Origin: Pseudomonadota bacterium
Lineage (GTDB): Bacteria > Pseudomonadota > Alphaproteobacteria > Rhizobiales > Rhizobiaceae
Reading direction: 5' to 3'
NCBI GenBank assembly: GCA_023388675.1
Contig: JAEWFU010000154.1
Coordinates: 1 to 12,897, forward strand
DNA length: 12,897 nt
A program made the position numbers and the translations under genes. The notes under the pieces were generated by a model. The model saw only the letters and a list, made by a program, of their open reading frames with translations. It had not been told where the DNA came from and did not search any database. Below, in pieces: positions 1-5,837 of the stretch (its first letter is position 1; each line of letters opens with the position of its first letter).

Positions 1-14
1 CGCTTTGCCGCTCG

Positions 15-1205
15 TCATGCTTGCTGGGCCTTCTGCCAGTCGCGCTTTATCTTTCCGGCAAGACTCCATTTGTGGACCTCGGTCGGTCCGTCGTAGATGC
101 GGAAAGCGCGAATCTCACGGAAGACACGCTCGACGATCGTGTCCGCCGTCACGCCCTGCCCGCCCATCATCTGTACGCAGCGGTCAGCCACGCGCATAAG
201 CGCCTCCGATACCGCGACCTTCGCCATCGAGCTTTCGGTGGTGCCCCGCGCTCCTGTGTCGAGAACGTCGGCACACCAGTAGGTCACCAACTCGGCCTGC
301 TTCAGATCGATGCTGTTCTCCGCCAGCATGAAGCCCACGCCCTCATGATCGATGAGGTGCTTGCCGAAGGCCATGCGGCGGTTGGCGTAGTCCGTGGCAA
401 TCTCGTTGGCACGGATGCATGCGCCTAGCCAACGCATGCAATGCGTCAGGCGCGCCGGCGCCAACCGCACCTGGGCATAGCGGAAGCCTTCGCCGCTCTG
501 GCCGAGCATCTGGTCCGCGGGCACCCGCAGATCGTCTATCCGCACGATCGCATGGCCGCCGGGCATGGTGCTGTCGATGGTGTCGAGCACGCGCTCTATT
601 CTGATGGCGGGGTCCGGCAGGTCGACAAGGAACATGCAGGCGCCGTCGTCCGACTTCGCCATGACGATGCCGATGCTCGCTCCCTCGACACCGGTGATAT
701 ACGCCTTGCGCCCGTTGACGACCCAGTGGTTGCCGTCCGGGCGGCAGGTCGTCTGCATCATCGACGGATCCGACCCTGCCCCGCCCTCCTCCGCGGGCTC
801 CGTCATAAAGAAGGCGGAACGCGTTCTTCCCTGAACGAGCGGATCGAGAAACCGCTTGCGCAGCTCCGGGCCAGCCACCTTGCCAAGAAGATACATGTTG
901 CCCTCGTCCGGAGCAGCGGTATTGCAGGCGGTAGGCCCCAGCGGAGACAGGCCACTGCGGATCAGGACCGCCGCTGTTTCCCTGTGGGAGAGATGGCTGC
1001 CGTCGGCCAGAATATGCGGTGTCATGACGCCGGCTTCCCGCGCAAGAGCGCGCATCTCCGTGACCATGTCATGCGAGGGCCCATGTGACCCGAGCCTCTG
1101 GTCTTGCTCGTAGGGCACCACCGTTTTTCGTACAAAAGCCTCGACCCGGTCTGCAATCTCCAGCGCTCGGGCCGATATACCGCGCGTTTCAAACAAGCTC
1201 TTCAA
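15..1205 (-). CDS. Acyl-CoA dehydrogenase family flavoprotein
   Basis: Predicted cytoplasmic FAD enzyme that introduces an alpha-beta double bond into an acyl-CoA thioester and passes electrons to ETF. The 396-residue length is normal for the family. Visible hallmarks are FMTEP (residues 133-137), GAGSD (142-146), WVVNGRKAYITG (161-172), RMAFGKHL (277-284), QMMGGQG (345-351) and the C-terminal IYDGPTEVH (370-378). The position of the usual catalytic Glu (YEG in many members) is Asp372, as in ACAD10/11-like and some bacterial FadE-like groups. The start is a TTG at 1205-1203; a strong GGGAGG lies 5 bases upstream on the minus strand and no ATG fits better. It sits 69 bases downstream of the SDR gene on the same strand and is probably co-transcribed with it. 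The exact acyl substrate cannot be told from sequence; a branched or cyclic acyl-CoA is possible. Family call is secure, substrate is not. Confidence 0.93.
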   Translation of the reverse strand: MKSLFETRGISARALEIADRVEAFVRKTVVPYEQDQRLGSHGPSHDMVTEMRALAREAGVMTPHILADGSHLSHRETAAVLIRSGLSPLGPTACNTAAPDEGNMYLLGKVAGPELRKRFLDPLVQGRTRSAFFMTEPAEEGGAGSDPSMMQTTCRPDGNHWVVNGRKAYITGVEGASIGIVMAKSDDGACMFLVDLPDPAIRIERVLDTIDSTMPGGHAIVRIDDLRVPADQMLGQSGEGFRYAQVRLAPARLTHCMRWLGACIRANEIATDYANRRMAFGKHLIDHEGVGFMLAENSIDLKQAELVTYWCADVLDTGARGTTESSMAKVAVSEALMRVADRCVQMMGGQGVTADTIVERVFREIRAFRIYDGPTEVHKWSLAGKIKRDWQKAQQA

Positions 1206-1274
1206 ATGAACCTCCCGATTTTCTGGATTTGGATGCGGTCATATTCCCCGGTCACCGGAGCCGGCAAACGCGCA

Positions 1275-2030
1275 TCAAAGGGACGAGACAAGATGACCGC
1301 CGTCGACGGTTATCGAAGACCCGGTCATGTATCGACCTGCATCCGAGGCAAGCAGCAGCAACGCGCCGTCCAGATCCGAGGGCGCTCCAAGACGCCGCTG
1401 CGGTATGCGCCTGATCAGTGCCTTGCCCGCATCCGACGCAAAGAACTCACGATTCAGATCGGTTTCGATATAGCCCGGGCAGAGCGAATTGACGCGAATG
1501 CCGAAACGAGCCCATTCCAGCGCCAAAGCTTCGGTAAGGCGCACCACTCCCGCTTTCGATGCGGCATAGGAGGCTAGATTGCCGGCCACCCTGTGGCCGA
1601 GGATCGACGCAACGTTGACGATGGAGCCGCCTCGACCATCGGCCTGCATTCTCCTGGCTGCCGCCTGTGCGACGAGGAAGACGCCCTTGAGATTGGTGTC
1701 GAGCACGCGATCCCAGTTCTGCACCGACATGGACAGAGCCGGAACGGCTTCCGAGATACCAGCATTGTTGACAACGATGTCCACATGCAAGCCCGCCGCA
1801 TCCAGCTTCGCGAAACCAGAAGCGACGCTGCTCTCGTCGCAAACATCCAGGCCGATCGTATCGGCCCTCCCGCCCGCGGCCTCGATCTCCGCCTTCTGCG
1901 CTTCAAGCGCCTCGACCCGCCGCGCCGCCAGCACTACCCGCGCACCCTGGGCGGCCAGCATACGCGCAAAATGGGCACCCAACCCCGAGGAGGCCCCGGT
2001 TACAATTGCTACGCGGTCTTGAAGGTTCAT
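1275..2030 (-). CDS. SDR family NAD(P)-dependent oxidoreductase
   Basis: Classical short-chain dehydrogenase of 251 residues, cytoplasmic, oxidising or reducing a hydroxyl/keto group with NAD(P). All core motifs are present: TGASSGLG cofactor loop (11-18), Asp62 in the LDV motif, NNAG (88-91), Asn113, catalytic Ser142, and Tyr155/Lys159 in YAASK; the PG motif follows in LCPGYIETD and the protein ends near a typical TVDGG. Arg37-Arg38 at the end of beta-strand 2 hints at NADP(H), but this is inference. The ATG at 2030-2028 has only a weak Shine-Dalgarno. It is the first gene of the leftward SDR-acyl-CoA dehydrogenase pair and diverges from a TetR regulator, so it probably acts on a 3-hydroxyacyl-CoA or related lipid intermediate of the same pathway. 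3-oxoacyl-ACP reductase (FabG-like) is the alternative name often given to such proteins. Confidence 0.93.
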   Translation of the reverse strand: MNLQDRVAIVTGASSGLGAHFARMLAAQGARVVLAARRVEALEAQKAEIEAAGGRADTIGLDVCDESSVASGFAKLDAAGLHVDIVVNNAGISEAVPALSMSVQNWDRVLDTNLKGVFLVAQAAARRMQADGRGGSIVNVASILGHRVAGNLASYAASKAGVVRLTEALALEWARFGIRVNSLCPGYIETDLNREFFASDAGKALIRRIPQRRLGAPSDLDGALLLLASDAGRYMTGSSITVDGGHLVSSL

Positions 2031-2050
2031 GATCAGATTCCGATATTTCG

Positions 2051-2064
2051 AGCGAGCGCTCGCT
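2051..2064. promoter_or_regulatory. Perfect 14-bp palindrome, candidate TetR operator
   Basis: The bases AGCGAGCGCTCGCT read the same on both strands. They lie between the divergent SDR and TetR genes, 21 bases from the SDR start. On the minus strand the TATAAA hexamer at 2071-2066 lies one base upstream of the palindrome, so a bound dimer would cover the transcription start of the SDR/acyl-CoA dehydrogenase operon. The symmetry and the CG-rich core resemble operators of TetR regulators of fatty and branched-chain acyl catabolism. That the neighbouring TetR protein binds here is inference. Confidence 0.55.
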
Positions 2065-2065
2065 T

Positions 2066-2071
2066 TTTATA
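2066..2071 (-). promoter_or_regulatory. Candidate -10 box of the SDR/acyl-CoA dehydrogenase operon
   Basis: The minus strand reads TATAAA, 5 of 6 matches to TATAAT, in an otherwise GC-rich intergenic space. A poor TTGCGC (plus-strand 2087-2092) lies 15 bases further upstream, shorter than the ideal spacing, so the -35 assignment is weak. The adjacent palindrome is placed where a repressor would block it. Confidence 0.35.
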
Positions 2072-2140
2072 TCGCCTGATCGGCCGGCGCAACCGGGTTC
2101 ATTGCCTCTCTGCCCCATGTTGAGTAGTAGTTGCCGGATA

Positions 2141-2866
2141 ATGGACAGGACCTTGACCGCTCGCCCCTTCGATCCGCAGAACTATTCTCTCGAGCAGCTG
2201 TGCGGACGCATCTTCGTCCGCCACAAGGATCGAATACGGGTTCGCAAGCCGCAGGCGGCAATCGCGAACCTGGCAAAGATCGTGCAGACCTTCCTCAAGC
2301 TGACCAACAGGAAGGGGTTCCACGCGACGTCACTTCGTGAGTTGAGCGAAGCCGCCGAACTCTCGATGGGCGGCCTCTATTCCTACTTCGACAGCAAGGA
2401 CACGCTCCTGCTGATGATCCTTGGGGAAGTGGACAGCACCATGCGCGAGGTGCTCGACGCCGTCCCGACCGCAATCCGAGCCGACCCGCTCAAGAACCTG
2501 CACTGGGTGATCGAAGCCCACATACGACTCACCGAGGTCATGCAGCCATGGTTCGTCTTCGTCTACATGGAAGCCAAATCCTTCCCACCCTCCGCACGCC
2601 TGGCCGCAATCAACAGCGAAAGGCTGGTAGAAGGTGTTCTGGAGGAAATCATCGAGAGCGGCCGCGCAGCGGGTCGGTTTGCGGTCGACGATCCGGTCCT
2701 GACCGCATCACTGATCAAGCCGCTCCTTCAGGATTGGTACGTGAAGCGCTCAAAATATCGCCGGCGGAACATCAGTATCGACCGCTATATCCAGCGCGTC
2801 ACCGCGATCGTGGAAGCCGCTGTCGAGTTAAGGGGCTGCGTTTCAGTCGGGACGGCCAACCAGTGA
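2141..2866 (+). CDS. TetR/AcrR family transcriptional regulator
   Basis: Predicted dimeric DNA-binding repressor. From the ATG at 2141 it has 241 residues. A TetR_N-type helix-turn-helix is clear at about residues 41-90: a first helix (IANLAKIVQTFLKLTNRKGF), then TSLRELSEAAELSMGGLYSYFDSKDTL in which GLYSYFDSKD is the family hallmark. The rest (about 95-235) is a helical ligand-binding and dimerisation part without a recognisable signature. About 40 residues precede the HTH, longer than in most family members. The reading frame stays open upstream to a TTG at 2102 and an ATG at 2117, but no good Shine-Dalgarno decides between them; 2141 is a choice by convention. The gene diverges from the SDR/acyl-CoA dehydrogenase operon across a palindrome, so it most likely controls that operon and itself, with an acyl-CoA as a plausible effector. 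Confidence 0.9.
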   Translation: MDRTLTARPFDPQNYSLEQLCGRIFVRHKDRIRVRKPQAAIANLAKIVQTFLKLTNRKGFHATSLRELSEAAELSMGGLYSYFDSKDTLLLMILGEVDSTMREVLDAVPTAIRADPLKNLHWVIEAHIRLTEVMQPWFVFVYMEAKSFPPSARLAAINSERLVEGVLEEIIESGRAAGRFAVDDPVLTASLIKPLLQDWYVKRSKYRRRNISIDRYIQRVTAIVEAAVELRGCVSVGTANQ

Positions 2867-2910
2867 TCGGCTCCTGGACGGATCCATATGGGCGCCCTTG
2901 CGGCCGGTCG

Positions 2911-3186
2911 TTACCGTCGTAGACGGTGTGGAGCCTGGAGTTCAGTCCGCCCGATACGACGGGGAACATCCCCTTTTTCAACAGGCTCGCCGCAGTGCGG
3001 TGGGCCTCCGGATGCCCGGAACGGTATGACGTCGGCAGGTGTGCGCTTGTATTCCTCAAGCGCGGCCGCCTCTATGAGCAGGTCTATAGCGATACGCGCT
3101 TCCATGCTCGTTTCATCGGCCCCGGAAAGATGGTCTAGCGCGCGCTCAAGATGCGCACGAGCGGCGGAAAAGTTGCTTGGTTTCAT
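2911..3186 (-). CDS. Small helical protein of unknown function (91 aa)
   Basis: Hypothetical protein. Residues 6-48 (from FSAARAHLERALDHL through AIDLLIEAAALEEYKR) form two strongly amphipathic predicted helices joined by SGADETS, a pattern I associate with short conserved rhizobial proteins of about 60-90 residues; the tail (50-91) is Gly/Pro/Arg rich and probably unstructured. No signal peptide, membrane segment or catalytic motif is visible. The ATG at 3186-3184 is preceded closely by GAGGG. It lies convergent to the TetR gene (44-base gap, no clear terminator) and downstream of two other small minus-strand genes. Function is unknown; a small protein-protein adaptor is only a guess. Confidence 0.6.
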   Translation of the reverse strand: MKPSNFSAARAHLERALDHLSGADETSMEARIAIDLLIEAAALEEYKRTPADVIPFRASGGPPHCGEPVEKGDVPRRIGRTELQAPHRLRR

Positions 3187-3229
3187 AGTCCCTCGTCTTC
3201 CCGCCCAGGGCGAAGTGTCGAGGGAGCGA

Positions 3230-3373
3230 CTAAACCGAAGGCAAATATCCCCAGCCCAATTTTAGCAAAATGCCACAGAACACAACGCCTACGGCAATCG
3301 TTACGATGCGGCGAAACGCCTGCTTCCGGCGCGTTCGTTCGCCGGTCCAATCATAAGGAGATTCGTAATTCAT
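3230..3373 (-). CDS. Single-pass small membrane protein (47 aa)
   Basis: Hypothetical inner-membrane protein. A hydrophilic, basic N-terminus (MNYESPYDWTGERTRRKQAF, residues 1-20) is followed by one hydrophobic span at about 22-40 (IVTIAVGVVFCGILLKLG) and the tail WGYLPSV. The basic residues before the span suggest an N-in orientation. The frame is open further upstream, but the ATG at 3373-3371 is chosen because it overlaps the stop codon of the preceding gene in an ATGA arrangement, typical of translational coupling. It is therefore the second gene of a two-gene unit with the 70-aa protein. No family recognised. Confidence 0.55.
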   Translation of the reverse strand: MNYESPYDWTGERTRRKQAFRRIVTIAVGVVFCGILLKLGWGYLPSV

Positions 3374-3582
3374 TGAATTGGTTGTGCGGCTTCCCCGGCT
3401 TTTGCCGCTTCGGCGGCAAGATACATCGTTGCAAAGGCTACCTGCTGGCGATCCCAACCCGCAGCCACGGCAAGTTCAATCATTTTTGTAAAAGAAGGTT
3501 CGATCGCAAACCGACATTCAGCCGCGTAGTCGATATCAGCCAGAGACTTGGTTGGCGCATTGATGCGCACACGTTTTGCCAT
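3370..3582 (-). CDS. Small conserved-looking hypothetical protein (70 aa)
   Basis: Hypothetical cytoplasmic protein, basic at the N-terminus (MAKRVRINAP) and then mostly helical, with an amphipathic segment around FTKMIELAVAAGWDRQQVAFATMYLAAEAAKAGEA. The start at 3582-3580 is well supported by a CGGAGGA Shine-Dalgarno 4-5 bases upstream on the minus strand; a longer in-frame start at 3636 lacks one. Its TGA overlaps the ATG of the 47-aa membrane protein, so both are probably made from one message in a fixed ratio. No catalytic or DNA-binding motif is evident and no function is proposed. Confidence 0.6.
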   Translation of the reverse strand: MAKRVRINAPTKSLADIDYAAECRFAIEPSFTKMIELAVAAGWDRQQVAFATMYLAAEAAKAGEAAQPIQ

Positions 3583-3630
3583 TGGTCCTCCGAGGAATCC
3601 CCCGCCCCGGAACAATAATGAGAATGGCCG

Positions 3631-3747
3631 TTGCATCGGGCAGGGTCAATAGATCGCCCCGACTCGCTGGCGACTACACAGGAGGCGACCTGTCGCGGGG
3701 CTTTCTCCATCTTTCTGCTAGGCCTTGCGTTCGGCTATGCGGTCTAA
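3631..3747 (+). CDS. Possible very small membrane protein (38 aa)
   Basis: Weak candidate. From a TTG at 3631 the frame encodes a polar N-terminus (HRAGSIDRPDSLATTQEATC) and a C-terminal hydrophobic stretch RGAFSIFLLGLAFGYAV before a TAA. The hydrophobic end, the Gly/Ala/Leu make-up and the neighbouring micro-proteins argue for a real peptide. The non-ATG start and poor Shine-Dalgarno (GAGAATGG) argue against. It diverges from the 70-aa/47-aa pair. Confidence 0.22.
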   Translation: MHRAGSIDRPDSLATTQEATCRGAFSIFLLGLAFGYAV

Positions 3748-3856
3748 AGAAGCCGCTCCATGTTGGGCGGCACCGGAAGCGGCGAGCGGTGACTACAACT
3801 TGCATGCCGGGCCATGTATGGTGTGGCGACCTTTCAGGCTAACGGGAGACCGCATC

Positions 3857-3949
3857 GTGAGACGGTATCAGGGGGCTTCGCCTCTATGGCTGCTACTTGT
3901 AGGCATCGTCCTGCTGGTGGCGCTCTTCCTCGTCGCACCGTGGTTCTAG
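3857..3949 (+). CDS. Possible 30-aa single-pass membrane peptide
   Basis: Short C-terminally hydrophobic peptide: a basic start (VRRYQGASP) and a membrane span LWLLLVGIVLLVALFLVAPWF that runs to the stop. The GTG at 3857 is preferred because CGGGAGA lies about 8 bases upstream. The frame is open back to 3725, with an ATG at 3818 giving 43 residues, but the upstream residues look like ordinary frame noise. The basic-then-hydrophobic layout would give N-in/C-out insertion. No family name can be assigned. Confidence 0.4.
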   Translation: MRRYQGASPLWLLLVGIVLLVALFLVAPWF

Positions 3950-4083
3950 ATGCGCTCGGGGCGTCACAGCCACGCCATGCCATCCACACCAACCCAACCA
4001 AGCCGCACCTGCCCGAATACGGAGCGGTCGTGAACCTCCTGGAGGCCTACCCGGAATGGCCCGCGCCCAACGGCGCCAACCTG

Positions 4084-4120
4084 CGAGGTCGAGGCCATGA
4101 TCTGCGAGGCCTCCACCTCG
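4084..4120. repeat. Long imperfect inverted repeat (13-bp arms)
   Basis: Arms CGAGGTCGAGGCC (4084-4096) and GGCCTCCACCTCG (4108-4120) pair at 12 of 13 positions (one C-C mismatch) across an 11-base loop. No T-run follows on either strand, so it does not look like an intrinsic terminator. It may be a structured RNA element or a degenerate repeat unit. Confidence 0.5.
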
Positions 4121-4155
4121 GCCGAGCAACCCGCCAGTCCACCATCCAGGCGATT

Positions 4156-4172
4156 GCAAGGGCATCCCTTGC
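4156..4172. repeat. Perfect 7-bp hairpin with 3-base loop
   Basis: GCAAGGG, CAT and CCCTTGC form a compact stem-loop 36 bases after the previous inverted repeat and 70 bases before the Rrf2 start. It is followed by a weaker CCAA/TTGG dyad, and no T-run. It could lie in the 5' untranslated region of the regulator message or end an upstream transcript. Confidence 0.4.
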
Positions 4173-4242
4173 CAACTAGCTTGGTGGGCTAACGGACGAT
4201 TTCGAACCGCGTCCGGCCGCGCTTATACGGTGACCGAACGAA

Positions 4243-4692
4243 ATGATTTCACAGAAGGCAAAATATGCGCTGCGGGCCCTGGTGGCGTTGGCGCGCAAGC
4301 ACGGAACCGACGAAACTCATTTTATCTCGGACATTGCCGAGCAACAGCGCATTCCCAAGAAGTTCCTGGAGCAAATCCTCCTCGATCTGAAGCACCATGG
4401 AATCGTGGTCAGTCGCCGTGGAAAGGCAGGAGGCTATATGCTTCTGAAGAGCCCGGACACGATCACGTTCGGCGAGGTCCTTCGGGTTATCGACGGCCCG
4501 CTGGCGCCACTTCCCTGCCTTAGCCGCATGGCTTATCGCCGCTGCGAAGACTGCGCGGAGGAAAAGAGCTGCGAGGTAAGGCGCGTTTTCGCACGCCTGG
4601 CGGCCGCCACACGCGACGTGCTCGACGGCACCACCATCGCCGATTGCATCGGCGGCGCCGCGCATGACGATGTTCGCGCCCTGACGGCATAA
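4243..4692 (+). CDS. Rrf2 family transcriptional regulator
   Basis: Predicted dimeric winged helix-turn-helix repressor of 149 residues, the usual length. The N-terminus MISQKAKYALRALVALAR is diagnostic, with the HTH in FISDIAEQQRIPKKFLEQILLDLKHHGIV (27-55) and the wing at SRRGKAGGYMLLK (57-69). Residues 85-110 hold a cysteine cluster: Cys92, Cys101, Cys104, Cys110, with another at 135. IscR uses Cys92/98/104 and His107 for its iron-sulfur cluster; here the spacing differs, so cluster binding, thiol sensing or zinc are all possible. CymR, a related family member, controls sulfur assimilation in Gram-positives. The gene stands 100 bases upstream of the sulfate importer in the same direction, with an operator-like palindrome between, so control of sulfate uptake in response to sulfur, cysteine or redox state is the best inference. 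Confidence 0.92.
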   Translation: MISQKAKYALRALVALARKHGTDETHFISDIAEQQRIPKKFLEQILLDLKHHGIVVSRRGKAGGYMLLKSPDTITFGEVLRVIDGPLAPLPCLSRMAYRRCEDCAEEKSCEVRRVFARLAAATRDVLDGTTIADCIGGAAHDDVRALTA

Positions 4693-4716
4693 GGAAACAG
4701 GATTTCAGTTTCCGCC

Positions 4717-4745
4717 TTGAAATTGGAAGGAGAGTGCACTCTATT
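4717..4745 (+). promoter_or_regulatory. Candidate promoter of the sulfate transport operon
   Basis: TTGAAA (4717-4722, 5 of 6 to the -35 consensus) and TCTATT (4740-4745, 4 of 6 to the -10 consensus) are separated by exactly 17 bases. They lie 25 bases after the Rrf2 stop and about 48 bases before the sbp start. A 12-bp palindrome overlaps the spacer and the -10 element, so regulation by occlusion is likely. Confidence 0.5.
4731..4742. promoter_or_regulatory. Perfect 12-bp palindrome, candidate Rrf2 operator
   Basis: AGAGTGCACTCT is its own reverse complement and sits inside the candidate promoter, overlapping its -10 hexamer, directly after the Rrf2 gene. A looser dyad of CTATTACAC (4741-4749) with GGGTATTAG (4764-4772) also lies here. 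Either may be the recognition site of the Rrf2 regulator; nothing in the sequence proves the pairing. Confidence 0.45.
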
Positions 4746-4792
4746 ACACTACTTAATCGATAGGGTATTAGGGCTAACGAATGGAGGTAGCC

Positions 4793-5827
4793 ATGTTGCT
4801 CAATCGACGATCAATCCTCTTCGCTTCTGCACTCGCGGCATCGGTCCAGGTCGGCGGACTGGGCTTTGCCTTTGCCGATACCCAGCTACTCAACGTTTCG
4901 TACGATCCCACGCGCGAACTCTACAAGGAGTTCAACGCCGCATTTTCCGCGTACTGGAAGGAGAAGACAGGCGAGACCGTGACGATCCAGCAGTCGCATG
5001 GCGGCTCCGGCAAGCAGGCGCGGGCCGTCATAGACGGGCTGGAAGCCGACGTGGTCACCCTTGCGCTCGAAGCCGATATCGACGCCATCGCGGAGAATTC
5101 CGGCAAGATTCCGCAGGACTGGCGGGGCCGGCTCGAGAACAACAACGCACCCTACACCTCGACCATCGTTTTCCTGGTTCGCAAAGGCAATCCAAAGGGA
5201 ATCTCGGACTGGAGCGACCTGGTGAAGGACGACGTCCAGGTCATCACGCCCAATCCGAAGACCTCGGGCGGTGCACGCTGGAATTATCTGGCGGCGTGGG
5301 CATGGGCCAACGAGGAATTCGGCGGCGACGAGGAAAAGGTCAAGGAATACATAGCCGACCTCTTCAAGCGGGTGCCCGTTCTCGACACGGGTGCGCGCGG
5401 TTCATTGACCACTTTCGCGCAGCGTCAGATCGGCGACGTACTCCTGGCGTGGGAGAACGAGGCCTTTCTGGCCGGGGCTGAATTCGGCGACGACCAGTTC
5501 GACATCGTGGTCCCACCCTCGTCGATCCTTGCCGAGCCGCCGGTGGCGCTCGTCGACGGCAACGTCGACGCCAAAGGAACGCGCGAGGTCGCACAGGCAT
5601 ATCTCGAATACCTCTATTCGGAAGAAGGGCAGCGGCTGGCCGCCAAGCACTTCTACAGACCTGCCAAACGCGACCTCGTGCCTGCGGAGGAGCTTTCGGC
5701 CCTGCCGGATATCGACCTGGTCTCGATAGACGATCCGCTGTTCGGCGGCTGGGCGAAGGCGCAACCCTACCACTTCGGCGATGGCGGCATCTTCGACCAG
5801 ATATACCGCCCCGGCACGTCGAACTGA
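4793..5827 (+). CDS. sbp: Periplasmic sulfate-binding protein of ABC importer
   Basis: Captures sulfate (possibly also thiosulfate) in the periplasm and delivers it to CysTW. The 344-residue length is typical. Residues 1-28 form a signal peptide: basic MLLNRRS, hydrophobic core, and a likely cut after FAFA before [11 protein letters not shown]. The NPKTSGGAR motif (154-162) is the classic sulfate-binding protein signature, and [14 protein letters not shown] (66-79) is the other anion-contact segment; further family landmarks are [16 protein letters not shown] and the C-terminal [23 protein letters not shown]. The start at 4793 is chosen over the in-frame ATG at 4781 because GGAGG (4783-4787) lies 5 bases before it and the signal peptide then begins correctly. 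It is the first gene of the sbp-cysT-cysW-cysA operon. Sbp and CysP are hard to separate by eye; the symbol reflects the family rather than the exact ligand. Confidence 0.95.
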   Translation: MLLNRRSILFASALAASVQVGGLGFAFADTQLLNVSYDPTRELYKEFNAAFSAYWKEKTGETVTIQQSHGGSGKQARAVIDGLEADVVTLALEADIDAIAENSGKIPQDWRGRLENNNAPYTSTIVFLVRKGNPKGISDWSDLVKDDVQVITPNPKTSGGARWNYLAAWAWANEEFGGDEEKVKEYIADLFKRVPVLDTGARGSLTTFAQRQIGDVLLAWENEAFLAGAEFGDDQFDIVVPPSSILAEPPVALVDGNVDAKGTREVAQAYLEYLYSEEGQRLAAKHFYRPAKRDLVPAEELSALPDIDLVSIDDPLFGGWAKAQPYHFGDGGIFDQIYRPGTSN

Positions 5828-5837
5828 GGCAGTCCCC

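Larger units (their letters stand above)
3950..4242. other. Geneless stretch before the Rrf2 gene, with hairpins
   Basis: I see no convincing coding sequence in these roughly 290 bases. The open frames on both strands have Pro/Arg/Gly-rich, low-information translations and no Shine-Dalgarno. The stretch holds two strong hairpins, listed separately. The last 60 bases presumably carry the promoter of the Rrf2 gene, though no clear -35/-10 pair is visible apart from a TTATAC at about 4223-4228. Confidence 0.5.

Noticed and set aside
3814..4179. Plus-strand frame of 121 codons before the Rrf2 gene, and the 90-codon minus-strand frame opposite it
   Set aside because: Compositionally biased translations, no ribosome binding site, and they run through the inverted repeats.
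4761..4776. TAGGGTATTAGGGCTA as a direct repeat operator
   Set aside because: Only two imperfect 8-base units; noted as context for the promoter but not enough for a separate feature.
4693..4792. Possible SAM riboswitch before the sulfate operon
   Set aside because: No SAM-I or SAM-II like conserved core is visible and the leader after the candidate promoter is only about 40 bases.
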